A DNA stretch of 64,000 nucleotides from Microbacterium imperiale (GCF_017876655.1 NZ_JAGIOK010000001.1:992001-1056000), one strand, 5' to 3'; shown: positions 1 through 7,580, counted from the stretch's first letter. The notes: generated by a model not told the origin, from the letters alone. Numbers and translations: made by a program.

Positions 1-2
1 CC

Positions 3-1283
3 CCGGCCTGGGTCTACGCGATCGAATCGGTCGGCGGCGCGCTGTCGAGCCTGTCAGTCCTGCCCAATGTGGGGGCGGTGATCGCACTCTCCGATGCCGA
101 ACGCGTCACCCGCCTGTTGGCCCAGCTCCAGGACTGGGTCAACGAGCGGTCCCGCCTGTTCGCCGCGGCGAATGCGGCCACCCTCTCGGCATACAACAGC
201 ACCGTGGCGAGACCGCTCCCCCGAATAATCGTGCTCGTCGACGGAATGGCCGCCTTCCGGTCGGAGTACGAGTTCCGCGATGCCGGACGGCTGTTCGACG
301 GCTTCACCGGCCTCCTCACGAACGGACGGCAGGTCGGCATCCATTTCGTCCTCACCGCCGACCGTCAGGCGGCCATCCCGCAGTCGATCCTCACCTCGCT
401 GCAGGAGCGCATCGTTCTCCGTCTGGCCTCCGATGTCGAGTACGACCTGATGGGGGTGCCGCGCGATGCGCTCGCGGACGCCCCCGCGGGCCGCGGATAC
501 GCGCGCGGGCGGGAGGTCCAGATCGCCACCCCCGGAGGAACGGCAGACCTCGCCGCGCACACGCAGGCGCTGACCGACCTGGCCGAAGAGATTACCGCGA
601 CAGCCACGCCCGTCCGTCGGCTCGATGAGACAATCCCGTGGTCGAGCCTTCCGGCAACGGTGGACGGGAGTCCCACTCTCGGAGTCGCGGATGACACCCT
701 CGAGCCGGTCGGGATCACAGACGGCCTGTTCGTCGTCTCGGGTCCGTTCCAGTCGGGTCGCACTACAGCGATGCGGACCATCATCCATGCCGTCACCGCG
801 GCGAGCCCGACACAGGCCACCTACCTCCTCAGCGCGCGCCCCGGCGAACTCGCACACGCGGCCGCGTGGACCGCATCGGGGATGGATATCGACGACGTCG
901 ACGACCTCGCGAGCCGGCTGGCAACGGATCTGCAATCCGGGGCCCTGCGCGACGCGCTGATCGTCATCGAAAGCAGCTCCGAGTTCGAGGCGACCGCCGC
1001 GGAAGGCACGATCGCTCGTCTGCTGAAAACGGCACGTCGCGCGCCCGGCATCCGCGTCGTCGTCGAAACAGATACCGTCACAGCTGGGTCGGCCTGGCAG
1101 ATCTTCACCGAGCTGAAGACCGCCCGAGGCGGCATCGTGCTCCAGCCCGAGGAAACCGACGGCGCGGGCATCTTCCGAGTGCCATTCCCACGATCGACGC
1201 GCGCCGAGTTCCCCGTCGGCCGGGGGTTCCTCGTTACTTCCGGGAGAGTCCGCCGCGTTCACGTCGCACTTCCGCCTCGGTGA
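3..1283 (+). CDS. eccC: EccC-like type VII secretion FtsK/SpoIIIE ATPase, C-terminal part (5' end outside window)
   Basis: The reading frame is open from the window edge, so only about 426 C-terminal residues are present. They hold the end of one P-loop ATPase domain, with a Walker-B-like stretch IIVLVDG and the following helices, and then a last ATPase domain with the degenerate Walker A GPFQSGRTTAM, where Arg replaces the usual Lys. Such degenerate terminal ATPase modules are typical of EccC, the motor and substrate receptor of ESX/type VII secretion at the membrane. WXG100-like genes follow directly downstream, which supports the call. A generic FtsK-family protein is the alternative, but the neighbours argue against it. 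No membrane segment can be seen because the N-terminus is missing. Confidence 0.8.
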   Translation, partial: PAWVYAIESVGGALSSLSVLPNVGAVIALSDAERVTRLLAQLQDWVNERSRLFAAANAATLSAYNSTVARPLPRIIVLVDGMAAFRSEYEFRDAGRLFDGFTGLLTNGRQVGIHFVLTADRQAAIPQSILTSLQERIVLRLASDVEYDLMGVPRDALADAPAGRGYARGREVQIATPGGTADLAAHTQALTDLAEEITATATPVRRLDETIPWSSLPATVDGSPTLGVADDTLEPVGITDGLFVVSGPFQSGRTTAMRTIIHAVTAASPTQATYLLSARPGELAHAAAWTASGMDIDDVDDLASRLATDLQSGALRDALIVIESSSEFEATAAEGTIARLLKTARRAPGIRVVVETDTVTAGSAWQIFTELKTARGGIVLQPEETDGAGIFRVPFPRSTRAEFPVGRGFLVTSGRVRRVHVALPPR

Positions 1284-1314
1284 CACCAGAAGGCACCGAA
1301 GCATCGACCGTTCT

Positions 1315-1332
1315 GTCCCCCGAAAAGGGGAC
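1315..1332 (+). terminator. short hairpin between eccC and the WXG100-like genes
   Basis: GTCCCC and GGGGAC form a perfect 6-bp stem around a CGAAAA loop, 31 bases after the eccC stop. No U-run follows, so it may attenuate or stabilise the transcript rather than end it. A possible -10 (TAGGTA) lies just before the next ribosome binding site. Confidence 0.3.
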
Positions 1333-1390
1333 GCGGAGTTTCGCGCGAGCAATGTAGCGTCGAAAAGCCTAGGTAGAAGGGGATCTCACT

Positions 1391-1687
1391 ATGGCGAACA
1401 TGAATGTCACATATGGCGAAATGACCTCGCGTGCCGACCAGCTCATCGCCGGTCGCGACGAGATCAACACCACCCTGCAGCGCCTGCAGTCGCAGATCAA
1501 CGCGCTCGTCGCCCAGGGCTTCGTCACCGACCGGTCTTCCGGCGCATATCAAGAGGCGTACAACCGGTTCAACGCCGGAGCGACGAACACCATCGGCGGT
1601 CTGAACGACCTTGCCGCTTTCCTCCGCACCACCGCACAGACCCTGCAGGACGTCGACACCCAGATCGCCTCCCGCATCGGCCGCTGA
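1391..1687 (+). CDS. WXG100/ESAT-6-like type VII secretion protein
   Basis: This 98-residue all-helical protein has no Cys and a predicted helix-turn-helix hairpin, which are the size and shape of WXG100 proteins secreted as helical hairpin dimers by ESX systems. The turn sits at about residues 50-55 and reads SSGAYQ. The Trp of the canonical WxG is absent, and an aromatic Tyr lies two residues after the Gly. AGAAGG precedes the ATG by a few bases. It lies between eccC and a second small helical protein, so it is probably a substrate or partner chaperone of this secretion system. The exact WXG subfamily is uncertain. Confidence 0.75.
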   Translation: MANMNVTYGEMTSRADQLIAGRDEINTTLQRLQSQINALVAQGFVTDRSSGAYQEAYNRFNAGATNTIGGLNDLAAFLRTTAQTLQDVDTQIASRIGR

Positions 1688-1710
1688 CCAGCCCGGCCTC
1701 GGTCGACATC

Positions 1711-1989
1711 GTGGCTGAACAACTCGTCGCCGATTACGGTGCCATCGAACACAGCGCCGTACAGCTCACCCTCGCCTCGAGCATGGTGACGCTCGGCGCC
1801 GCGTTCCTCAACGCGCCGGGCGCGCTCGGATCGGGGAGCGTTCAAAGCGCCCTCGAACAGACCACCGCCCTTCACCGCGCGCGGGTGAACGCGGTCGCCG
1901 AAGTACTCGCACTCCAATCCCAGGGAGTGAGGCAAGCAGTCACCGACCTCATCGCGGCAGACGCCGCCGCCGCGCAGGCTGCCTCATGA
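1711..1989 (+). CDS. small helical type VII secretion-associated protein
   Basis: This 92-residue Ala-rich protein is predicted to be helical and starts at GTG, 23 bases after the previous stop. It has no Trp and no Cys, and a central GALGSGSV turn separates two long helices, as in ESX/LXG helper proteins. Its stop overlaps the next ATG by four bases (ATGA), so it is translationally coupled to the large WxG-hydrolase gene. That is the usual arrangement of a small partner that heterodimerises with the N-terminal helical domain of a large type VII substrate. I do not recognise a named family, so the partner role is inferred from size, fold and coupling. Confidence 0.6.
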   Translation: MAEQLVADYGAIEHSAVQLTLASSMVTLGAAFLNAPGALGSGSVQSALEQTTALHRARVNAVAEVLALQSQGVRQAVTDLIAADAAAAQAAS

Positions 1990-3773
1990 GCATTCAGTGG
2001 ACGCTCGATGACCCCGGCGCCGGGGTTCCGGCAGAGATCCGCGCAGAAGCCGGCCGTCGAGACACCATGAGCAGACTCGCCCAGAGCGCCGCCGGCAACA
2101 CGACGAGCGCCGCCCCGACCGGCGAGTGGCAGGGCGAGGCGGCATCCGCGCTGACCGGCAAGACCGCTCAGTTCTCTGCCGAACTCCACGTTCTGCGCGA
2201 CCACGCCGCAATCCACGCCGGCATCCTGCGGCGATACGCCGCGGAAGTCGAAGCCATCAAGGCTGAATACGCCGTTGTTGCGTCGTCGTACCAACAAGCC
2301 GCCCACAACCTCGCCCGCACGCAACGTCAGCACGACGCGGTAGCGATGTTCGTCGACGGCACCATCGTCGACGAGAAGGCCCGACTCGCTTCCCGAATCA
2401 ACAACCTCGAAGCCGACATGGCGGGCCTCAATGCCCGTCTACGGAACCTCGCTGACCGCCGCGCAGCTGCCGACAACACCGCAATCATGGCGCTCACCAG
2501 CCCCGAGGCTCGGGGCGGTCTCTCCGGCATCCTCGCCAACTCCGTCGGTCTCCCCGGATCCGCCGCGGCGAGCGGCCGCACCCCATCCCTGGAACAGCTC
2601 GCGGAACTCAGCGAGATCGAGCTCGCCATCCTCTTCGCACTCCAGCCAGGCTTGGCCCGCCAACTGCAGTCCGAATCGCAACCAGCCGACGTGGCCGCAT
2701 GGTGGGGAACCCTCACCACCGACCAACAAACGGCGTTCGTGCTCGGAGCCCCCGCACTTATCGGATCCCTCGGCGGGATCACCCCCGGGAGCAGAGTCGC
2801 CGCGAACCTCGTGAACGCACACCACCGCCGCGAGGCGATCGGCGCTGAGCTAGCCCGCCTCGAAGCTATCGCAGCGGAGCCACGCGCCCCTTACGCAATA
2901 CCGAAATACCTGCTCTCGGCCGAGGAATACACAGCGCTCCGCAAGGAGGCGACATACCTCGACCGCGTGCTGCAGGGCAAGGTGCAGCTATACCTTTACG
3001 ACCCTGACAATTTCAGCATCATCGAGATGATCGGTACGCTCGGCCCGAACACGACGAGCGTCACTACCTACGTGCCCGGGACCTTCACCAGCAAGTTCAG
3101 CTTCTTCGACACCGAAACCGGGGTGACCCAGGTCGGTCGCTGGATGGAGCGCAAAGACTCCAACATGGTCACTTTCGTGTGGAAGGAGGGGATCTTTCCG
3201 GGTGAAGACCCCAATGCCGGCTCTGTGAATCTTTCCCGGATCGGCGAAGCGAACGACGAGGAGCGGGCACTCGAAACCGGCGAACTCCTCGCGCGATTCC
3301 AGGATGAGATCGCAGCATCGAGCTCGCACGTAGCTAACGCCGAGTCGATAGCACGTGGCCACTCATGGGGCCTCGCCGGGATCACCGCGTCGGAAGTCGC
3401 CGGCGCCCACTACGACCAAGTCCACTCGCTAGCAGGCGCTGGCATGCCCGCAGGCTGGGAAGAAGACCGAGAAACGGCATACTTTCACTGGTCATACGTC
3501 GACGCGCTGTCCATGGCACAGTCCACTTCCCTCGTGTGGGGCGGGAACATACCAAGCACCCACCCAGCTTTCCAGAGCACCATCTACGAACGAGACGGCG
3601 ACTTCGACTTGTACCTACCCGGCCCCGACCAGGCTCTCTCGCCGAACCCACCTCCGTCCATCCCCGCAACCACAGATCCCCTCGGCAACCACGACCTGAT
3701 AGCGCAGCAAGAGGGGAACCAAAAGGCGCTACGCGACATGTATCTCGCGACCGAGGCAGAAAGGAAGCGATGA
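1986..3773 (+). CDS. WxG-headed DUF1023 alpha/beta-hydrolase, candidate type VII secreted effector
   Basis: This 595-residue protein has two parts. The N-terminal ~130 residues are helical and contain a genuine WxG turn (GEWQGEAA), as in ESX substrates. The region from about residue 215 resembles the actinobacterial DUF1023 alpha/beta-hydrolase family. It has the WWGTLTTDQQTAF linker, then a VPGTF strand, and then the nucleophile elbow GHSWG at residues 458-462 with Ser460 as the expected nucleophile. A late NHDL (about residue 570) could supply the catalytic His. There is no Sec signal, which fits ESX export. DUF1023 members are predicted lipase/esterase-like enzymes, and the substrate here is unknown. 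The gene is coupled at both ends by ATGA overlaps, upstream to the small helical partner and downstream to a lipoprotein gene. Confidence 0.75.
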   Translation: MSIQWTLDDPGAGVPAEIRAEAGRRDTMSRLAQSAAGNTTSAAPTGEWQGEAASALTGKTAQFSAELHVLRDHAAIHAGILRRYAAEVEAIKAEYAVVASSYQQAAHNLARTQRQHDAVAMFVDGTIVDEKARLASRINNLEADMAGLNARLRNLADRRAAADNTAIMALTSPEARGGLSGILANSVGLPGSAAASGRTPSLEQLAELSEIELAILFALQPGLARQLQSESQPADVAAWWGTLTTDQQTAFVLGAPALIGSLGGITPGSRVAANLVNAHHRREAIGAELARLEAIAAEPRAPYAIPKYLLSAEEYTALRKEATYLDRVLQGKVQLYLYDPDNFSIIEMIGTLGPNTTSVTTYVPGTFTSKFSFFDTETGVTQVGRWMERKDSNMVTFVWKEGIFPGEDPNAGSVNLSRIGEANDEERALETGELLARFQDEIAASSSHVANAESIARGHSWGLAGITASEVAGAHYDQVHSLAGAGMPAGWEEDRETAYFHWSYVDALSMAQSTSLVWGGNIPSTHPAFQSTIYERDGDFDLYLPGPDQALSPNPPPSIPATTDPLGNHDLIAQQEGNQKALRDMYLATEAERKR

Positions 3774-4276
3774 GGCGCATCATCTTCTACTCATTGAGCG
3801 TGCTGACCCTTGGGGCGATGCTGGTGTCATGTGGACAAGGAGCAACAGTGGAGAACTCCACATCGGATCTCACCGTAGATGAGGCTAAGCAGACAGCGAT
3901 GTCGATGGAGCGGGAGCTCGTCAGCCGCCTCGATCCCGACCGTGTTGTGTCCGTCGACCAGTTGCAGGTGGGCGGATTTTTTGGGTGCGGCGAAGAGCGT
4001 ATCGTGCAATGGACGGGCCACACCGAAGTGGTCGTGACACCCGACTTCGATATCGAGGCCACGGTAGATCGAATCGTCGAAGAGTATTCCGGTCGCGAAG
4101 GGTTCGAGGTCAAGCGAGATGTCACTTCGCTTGGCGATCCGGGAGTACACATCACCGGTAGGTACGGCGCAGGCTACCTCCTCAGCCCTGGAGTCGACGA
4201 CAATGTCGTCGAGATTCTCTCGTTCTCGCCCTGCTTCACATTGCCGGAAGGCATGTCCGGAGTCGACGAATACTGA
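3770..4276 (+). CDS. lipoprotein, first member of a paralogous array
   Basis: This 168-residue protein has a short signal peptide ending in the lipobox LVSC (Cys21), so it should be anchored on the outer face of the membrane. Its ATG overlaps the stop of the hydrolase gene (ATGA), and AAGGAAG lies just upstream. The frame is open far 5' of this ATG, but that part is antiparallel coding noise inside the hydrolase gene. The mature part begins with a T-x-D-E/D helix (LTVDEAKQTAMSMERE). It has one Cys in GFFGCGEE (Cys73) and one near the end in FSPCFTLP (Cys155), both also present in the next lipoproteins, so a disulfide is likely. I know no family for it. Context suggests an immunity or accessory protein for the adjacent effector. 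Confidence 0.7.
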   Translation: MRRIIFYSLSVLTLGAMLVSCGQGATVENSTSDLTVDEAKQTAMSMERELVSRLDPDRVVSVDQLQVGGFFGCGEERIVQWTGHTEVVVTPDFDIEATVDRIVEEYSGREGFEVKRDVTSLGDPGVHITGRYGAGYLLSPGVDDNVVEILSFSPCFTLPEGMSGVDEY

Positions 4277-4299
4277 CGTCGTACGCGAAAGCTGGCGCC

Positions 4300-4532
4300 G
4301 TGACCACGTCGAGGGCCCGTTGGGTCGGGCTGACGGGCCTCGTTGTCATGGCCGTCGCGGTGAGTGGGTGTCAGTCCAGCAAGGAGCAGCCGGTGGATGA
4401 GTCGTTGACGGTGGAGGATGTGAAAGCGAGGGCGCAGGCGATGGAGCTGCGGATCGCCGACGGTGTCCCGAAGGAGCTGGTGGATCGGGTTGAGCAGAAC
4501 GAGTTCGGTGTGCTGGCCGTCTGCGACACGAG
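4300..4532 (+). repeat. direct repeat, upstream copy (5' part of lipoprotein gene)
   Basis: About 233 bases from the GTG start through the mid-gene ...TGCGACACGAG recur at 4869-5101 with only a handful of differences, mostly in the signal-peptide codons. The offset is 569 bases. This is a recent tandem duplication of the 5' part of the lipoprotein gene. Confidence 0.9.
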
Positions 4533-4845
4533 TGAGCGCCTCTACGCCTGGACCGGGGTGACGCGTGTGCATCTCGTCGGCGAGTTCGACACCGCAGCCG
4601 GCGACGCACTCACCAAGCGGATTGTCGGGGACCTCGGCGGGATAGCTGAGGACGGTTACGTCGTCGGAACATCGGCAGCGACGGAATGGCTCGCAATCGA
4701 GATACTGAACCAGAACGGTGAGTTCTACAGCGCAAGCACGACCCCGACAGGTTTCGAGATCAGCGGGCAAGCCAACTTCCTCATCGCCTCCCGCTCGCAG
4801 TGCTTCCGCCTGCCTGCCGATGTCGACCCCGGAATGCACTTCTGA
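4300..4845 (+). CDS. lipoprotein, second member of the array
   Basis: This 181-residue protein starts at GTG and has a lipobox ending VSGC (Cys24). It shares its layout with its neighbours: a TVEDVKARAQAMELRI helix after the anchor, a mid Cys in LAVCDTS, a YAWTGVTRV strand that aligns with VQWTGHTEV of the previous gene, and a C-terminal Cys in SRSQCFRLP. The first 233 bases are repeated almost exactly 569 bases downstream, where the copy breaks off. It is probably intact and functional, and of unknown biochemical role. The proposed immunity function is inferred from the array and the effector upstream. Confidence 0.65.
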   Translation: MTTSRARWVGLTGLVVMAVAVSGCQSSKEQPVDESLTVEDVKARAQAMELRIADGVPKELVDRVEQNEFGVLAVCDTSERLYAWTGVTRVHLVGEFDTAAGDALTKRIVGDLGGIAEDGYVVGTSAATEWLAIEILNQNGEFYSASTTPTGFEISGQANFLIASRSQCFRLPADVDPGMHF

Positions 4846-4868
4846 CCTTGCCGTCACCAGCCGTTGCA

Positions 4869-5101
4869 GTGACCAGGTGGAGGGCCCGTTGGGTCGGGCT
4901 GACGGTCCTCGTTGCGGTGGCCGTCGTGGTGAGTGGGTGTCAGTCCAGCAAGGAGCAGCCGGTGGATGAGTCGTTGACGGTGGAGGATGTGAAAGCGAGG
5001 ACGCAGGCGATGGAGCTGCGGATCGCCGACGGTGTCCCAAAGGAGCTGGTGGATCGGGTCGAGCAGAACGAGTTCGGTGTACTGGCCGTCTGCGACACGA
5101 G
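4869..5101 (+). repeat. direct repeat, downstream copy
   Basis: This is the second copy of the repeat at 4300-4532, with a few base changes. Identity stops abruptly at ...CACGAGTT, and the following sequence is unrelated to the rest of the full-length gene. Confidence 0.9.
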
Positions 5102-5144
5102 TTCAGTTCAGGACAAGCTCTTGCACCTCGGGGGTTCGTGGTGA
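4869..5144 (+). pseudogene. truncated duplicate of the lipoprotein gene
   Basis: The gene starts at a GTG matching the start of the full-length copy and encodes 91 residues. It is almost identical to the upstream lipoprotein through the lipobox (VSGC, Cys24), the TVEDVKARTQAMELRI helix and the first conserved Cys (VCDTS). It then switches to the unrelated tail SVQDKLLHLGGSW and stops. The beta-rich half and the second conserved Cys are missing, so the disulfide cannot form. Its stop overlaps the next GTG (GTGA), so it may persist mainly as a translated leader for the following lipoprotein gene. The sharp junction at about 5101 marks the duplication or deletion endpoint. Confidence 0.8.
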
Positions 5145-5647
5145 AGCCTCGTGGGCGCGCGGCCGCGATGGCCGTGGTGTTGAGCATGATGCCGACATTG
5201 GGGGGATGCACCGTGGCCGCAGAGCCAACGCCGACCTACGACGAGGTTCGTTCACAGACTCGAGCGGCTGTGTCAACCGTCACCGCCTTGTTCCCGGATG
5301 GCGTGGATTACGTCTCCCGCGACGAGTTGGAACCTTTCGGATGCGGCGGTGATGAGGCACCGTTGGGGAACGGAGCCGAGGGGACGGCGTTCTTCACCGA
5401 GCGGGGCGAAGCCGTCGTACCAGCGAGCTTCGATGCTGAGGCATTCGTCCTCGGGCTACCCGACGCGCTAGGCGAGGACTGGACGGCGACCGAACCTCGA
5501 GACGGATTACCCTTCGTGTCTTTCACCATGACTTACCTGCCGGATCATGTGGACATCGCTGTCAACGCATCAACGCTCGAGGGAGAGACCCTCATCAACA
5601 TCACGGCGCGGTCTCAATGCGGTCAGCTCTCGGCTACCCAGCGGTGA
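5141..5647 (+). CDS. lipoprotein, last member of the array
   Basis: The protein has 168 residues from the GTG at 5141, which overlaps the stop of the truncated copy (GTGA). An alternative GTG lies one codon upstream at 5138. The lipobox is LGGC (Cys23). Like the others it starts its mature part with a T-x-D-E helix (PTYDEVRSQTRAAV), has the motif ELEPFGCGGDE that matches QVGGFFGCGEE of the first lipoprotein, and ends with ARSQCGQLS. It is diverged from its neighbours over the central strands. This pattern of conserved frame and anchors with a varied middle is common in arrays of immunity-type lipoproteins. Function is inferred only. Confidence 0.6.
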   Translation: MKPRGRAAAMAVVLSMMPTLGGCTVAAEPTPTYDEVRSQTRAAVSTVTALFPDGVDYVSRDELEPFGCGGDEAPLGNGAEGTAFFTERGEAVVPASFDAEAFVLGLPDALGEDWTATEPRDGLPFVSFTMTYLPDHVDIAVNASTLEGETLINITARSQCGQLSATQR

Positions 5648-5716
5648 AGCTACGGCAGTCCTGCGAGCAGCGCCTACACGTAGCCCGATACCTCGGCGAG
5701 GACACGGGCTGGTTCG

Positions 5717-5797
5717 ATGGCCGCAAGCACCGTCGACGAAGGGGAAGGCGACTTCGGCTCGTACTTACCCGGCCCCGGCATCGAGCTGATGGGGTAA
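5717..5797 (+). pseudogene. relic of a second DUF1023-type effector C-terminus
   Basis: A 26-codon fragment encodes STVDEGEGDFGSYLPGP, which lines up with STIYERDGDFDLYLPGP near the C-terminus of the 595-residue hydrolase (11 of 17 identical). It stops shortly after. Nothing upstream in frame resembles the rest of the hydrolase. This is best read as the remains of a duplicated effector gene that once followed the lipoprotein array. The rest of 5648-5840 contains nothing else I can identify. Confidence 0.6.
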
Positions 5798-5840
5798 GAC
5801 AGTTCCTCAGCGTGATTCACGCCTGAGCCCGAGGCCGTGG

Positions 5841-6626
5841 TCAGTCGGCCAGGTGGATACCGAAGTCGGTCCGACCGGGATGGATGTCGCTGCGCAGCGC
5901 TCGGGTTCCGCGGTAGTCGCCGTCGCGTAGGGCTCGGTACCGGCGCGGCTGCTCGTCGCCCAGCCCCGCAATGCGGGTGCGCAACCGCTCCGCCTCGCGG
6001 TCGACGCCCGCGGCATCCAATCCATCGGCGTCGTAGACCACGTGCAGGTCGAACGTCTCGACGCCCACGTACCAGAGGGCGCCGTGGGTCAGGGGGAACA
6101 GGAGCGAGTCGAGGTCGCCGCTGATGCCGCGCTCCCCGATCGAGCGCTCGTCCTCCCCCACCGTCACGACGACGAGCGCGCGCCGGCCGGAGAGTCCGCC
6201 GTCGCCGTAGCGCCGCGGAACACCGAGCTCGGGATCCATGTCGCCGTACGCGAAACCGTTCGTGAGCACGCGGTCGGTCCAGCCCTTGAGGATCGCGGGC
6301 GGCCCGTACCACCACAGCGGAAACTGCAGCACGAGCAGTTCAGCGGCCGCGAACTTTCGCTGCTCCTCGAGCACATCGTCAGGGAACGCGACGCTCCCGT
6401 ACGCCCCTCCGGCCGGGCCCGAGGCGGTCCCGAGCGTGACGTCGAGCTCAGCGTCCGGGAGCACGGGGTTGAACCCCTGAGCGTACAGATCGGATGTCGC
6501 GACGCGGTGCGTGCGCGACAGCTCGGTCACACCGTCGCCGAACAGCCGCGCATTGAACGAGGTCGAACGCGGGTGGGCGAACACCCAGTGGGCGGTGTTC
6601 GGCGTCGGCTCGTGCGAGATGGTCAT
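5841..6626 (-). CDS. NAD(P)H dehydrogenase (quinone)-type flavodoxin-fold oxidoreductase
   Basis: The 261-residue protein begins MTISHEPTPNTAHWVFAHPRSTSFNARL, the FMN/FAD-binding first strand of KefF/NQO1-like flavoproteins. The LQFPLWWYGPPAILKGWTDRV motif is the family signature for flavin and substrate binding. It probably reduces quinones or electrophiles with NAD(P)H in the cytosol. The start is set by a 4-base overlap with the TetR gene upstream (6623-6626), although the frame remains open further upstream. The pair forms one operon, so it is likely derepressed when the TetR protein binds its ligand. Confidence 0.85.
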   Translation of the reverse strand: MTISHEPTPNTAHWVFAHPRSTSFNARLFGDGVTELSRTHRVATSDLYAQGFNPVLPDAELDVTLGTASGPAGGAYGSVAFPDDVLEEQRKFAAAELLVLQFPLWWYGPPAILKGWTDRVLTNGFAYGDMDPELGVPRRYGDGGLSGRRALVVVTVGEDERSIGERGISGDLDSLLFPLTHGALWYVGVETFDLHVVYDADGLDAAGVDREAERLRTRIAGLGDEQPRRYRALRDGDYRGTRALRSDIHPGRTDFGIHLAD

Positions 6627-7225
6627 GATGCCTCCGGCCGAGTGGGTGTCGGATCGGTCAGGGCCCGCAGCACGCGCGTGAGAGCGTCGTGAGCGGACGC
6701 GGCGCTGATTCGCCCGTCGAGGGCGGCTCGCGACAGGGAATCGCCGGCGCCGACGAGCGCCTGCGCCCCGGCGCCGTCGAGTCGCGCCCCGCACTTCGCG
6801 AGGGCCTCGTGGCAGAGGGCGAGGTAAGCGGCCTCGGCCTCACGACGCACCTCTCCCAGCGTCACCGAGCCGTCGAGCGCCGAGACGACATCGGCCAGCT
6901 CGCGCCCCTCGGCGAGCGAGCAGTCGATGTACGCGCCCGCGACAGCTCGGCTGACGCCTTCCAGGTCGGGATCCGTGTCAGCGAGCGCGGCGATGAGTGT
7001 CGATCGCTGCTGCTCCTCGAACGCGCGATAGAGCTCGGCGAGAGCGCCCGCCCGGTCACCGAAGTGGTCGTAGACGACGGGCTTGGTGACGCCGGCTCGC
7101 TCCGCGAGGCGTCCCAGGGTGAACTCGTCCGTTCCCGCATCGCGGATGAGCTCGCGCGCGACCGCGAGCAGCTGAGCGCGCCGCTCACTGCGCGGCATCC
7201 GTCGCCGTTGCATCGCCTCGTTCAT
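6623..7225 (-). CDS. TetR/AcrR-family transcriptional repressor
   Basis: The 200-residue protein has an N-terminal helix-turn-helix (FTLGRLAERAGVTKPVVYDHFGDR, residues ~36-58) typical of TetR regulators and a variable helical C-terminal ligand domain. It lies first in a two-gene operon with the quinone-reductase-like flavoprotein. A long palindrome sits 6 bases upstream of its start codon, so autoregulation of the operon is expected. Confidence 0.9.
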   Translation of the reverse strand: MNEAMQRRRMPRSERRAQLLAVARELIRDAGTDEFTLGRLAERAGVTKPVVYDHFGDRAGALAELYRAFEEQQRSTLIAALADTDPDLEGVSRAVAGAYIDCSLAEGRELADVVSALDGSVTLGEVRREAEAAYLALCHEALAKCGARLDGAGAQALVGAGDSLSRAALDGRISAASAHDALTRVLRALTDPTPTRPEAS

Positions 7226-7231
7226 GCCACC

Positions 7232-7266
7232 TCCGCACTAAGTTACTTATAGTAGCTTAGTGCGGA
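7232..7266. promoter_or_regulatory. palindromic operator for the TetR operon
   Basis: TCCGCACTAAGTTACT and its reverse complement (one mismatch) are separated by three bases, which makes a 35-bp near-perfect palindrome. On the minus strand it embeds an AT-rich -10-like TATAAG, in a region otherwise about 70% GC. Its size and place directly before the repressor start fit a TetR dimer-of-dimers site. Confidence 0.85.
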
Positions 7267-7295
7267 GCAGACGGCGTCGCATCCCGGCAACGCAA

Positions 7296-7329
7296 AGACG
7301 CCCGGGACGATCTCTCGTCTCGGGCGTCT
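7296..7329. terminator. hairpin terminator
   Basis: AGACGCCCGGGACG and CGTCTCGGGCGTCT form a 14-bp stem with one mismatch around a 6-base loop. It lies 36 bases beyond the stop of the small acidic protein gene, and TTTG follows on the minus strand. Confidence 0.65.
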
Positions 7330-7364
7330 GCGCAGTCATCCGGCTGCGAGCCGGTACGTCGGGC

Positions 7365-7580
7365 TCAGGAGGTCTTCTCGTCCTCTTCCGGCTCGAAGGT
7401 CGAGGCGGTGCCGGTGTGACCGGCGGCGACGCCGTCGGGGGCGGCAGGGATGGTCCCGTCCTTGCCGAGGCCGCCGGGCTCGCGCGTGCCCTCGCTGTCG
7501 TCCTCGCCGACGGGGACCTCGACGTCCGGCCCCTCGTAGGCGTTGTCGTCGGTGTCGCGGTGCGATTCGTTGGAGGTCAT
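7365..7580 (-). CDS. small acidic hypothetical protein
   Basis: This 71-residue protein is rich in Asp, Glu, Gly and Thr, has no hydrophobic segment and no Cys, and is predicted to be disordered. A strong GGAGAGGAACGAG precedes the ATG, and a hairpin terminator follows. Its composition resembles the small acidic protein at 11375-11566. I do not recognise a family. It could be a desiccation- or stress-related small protein, but nothing in the sequence proves that. Confidence 0.6.
   Translation of the reverse strand: MTSNESHRDTDDNAYEGPDVEVPVGEDDSEGTREPGGLGKDGTIPAAPDGVAAGHTGTASTFEPEEDEKTS

Noticed and set aside
3365..3769. N-terminal extension of the first lipoprotein
   Set aside because: It overlaps the DUF1023 gene, and the lipobox signal peptide begins at 3770 with a ribosome site.
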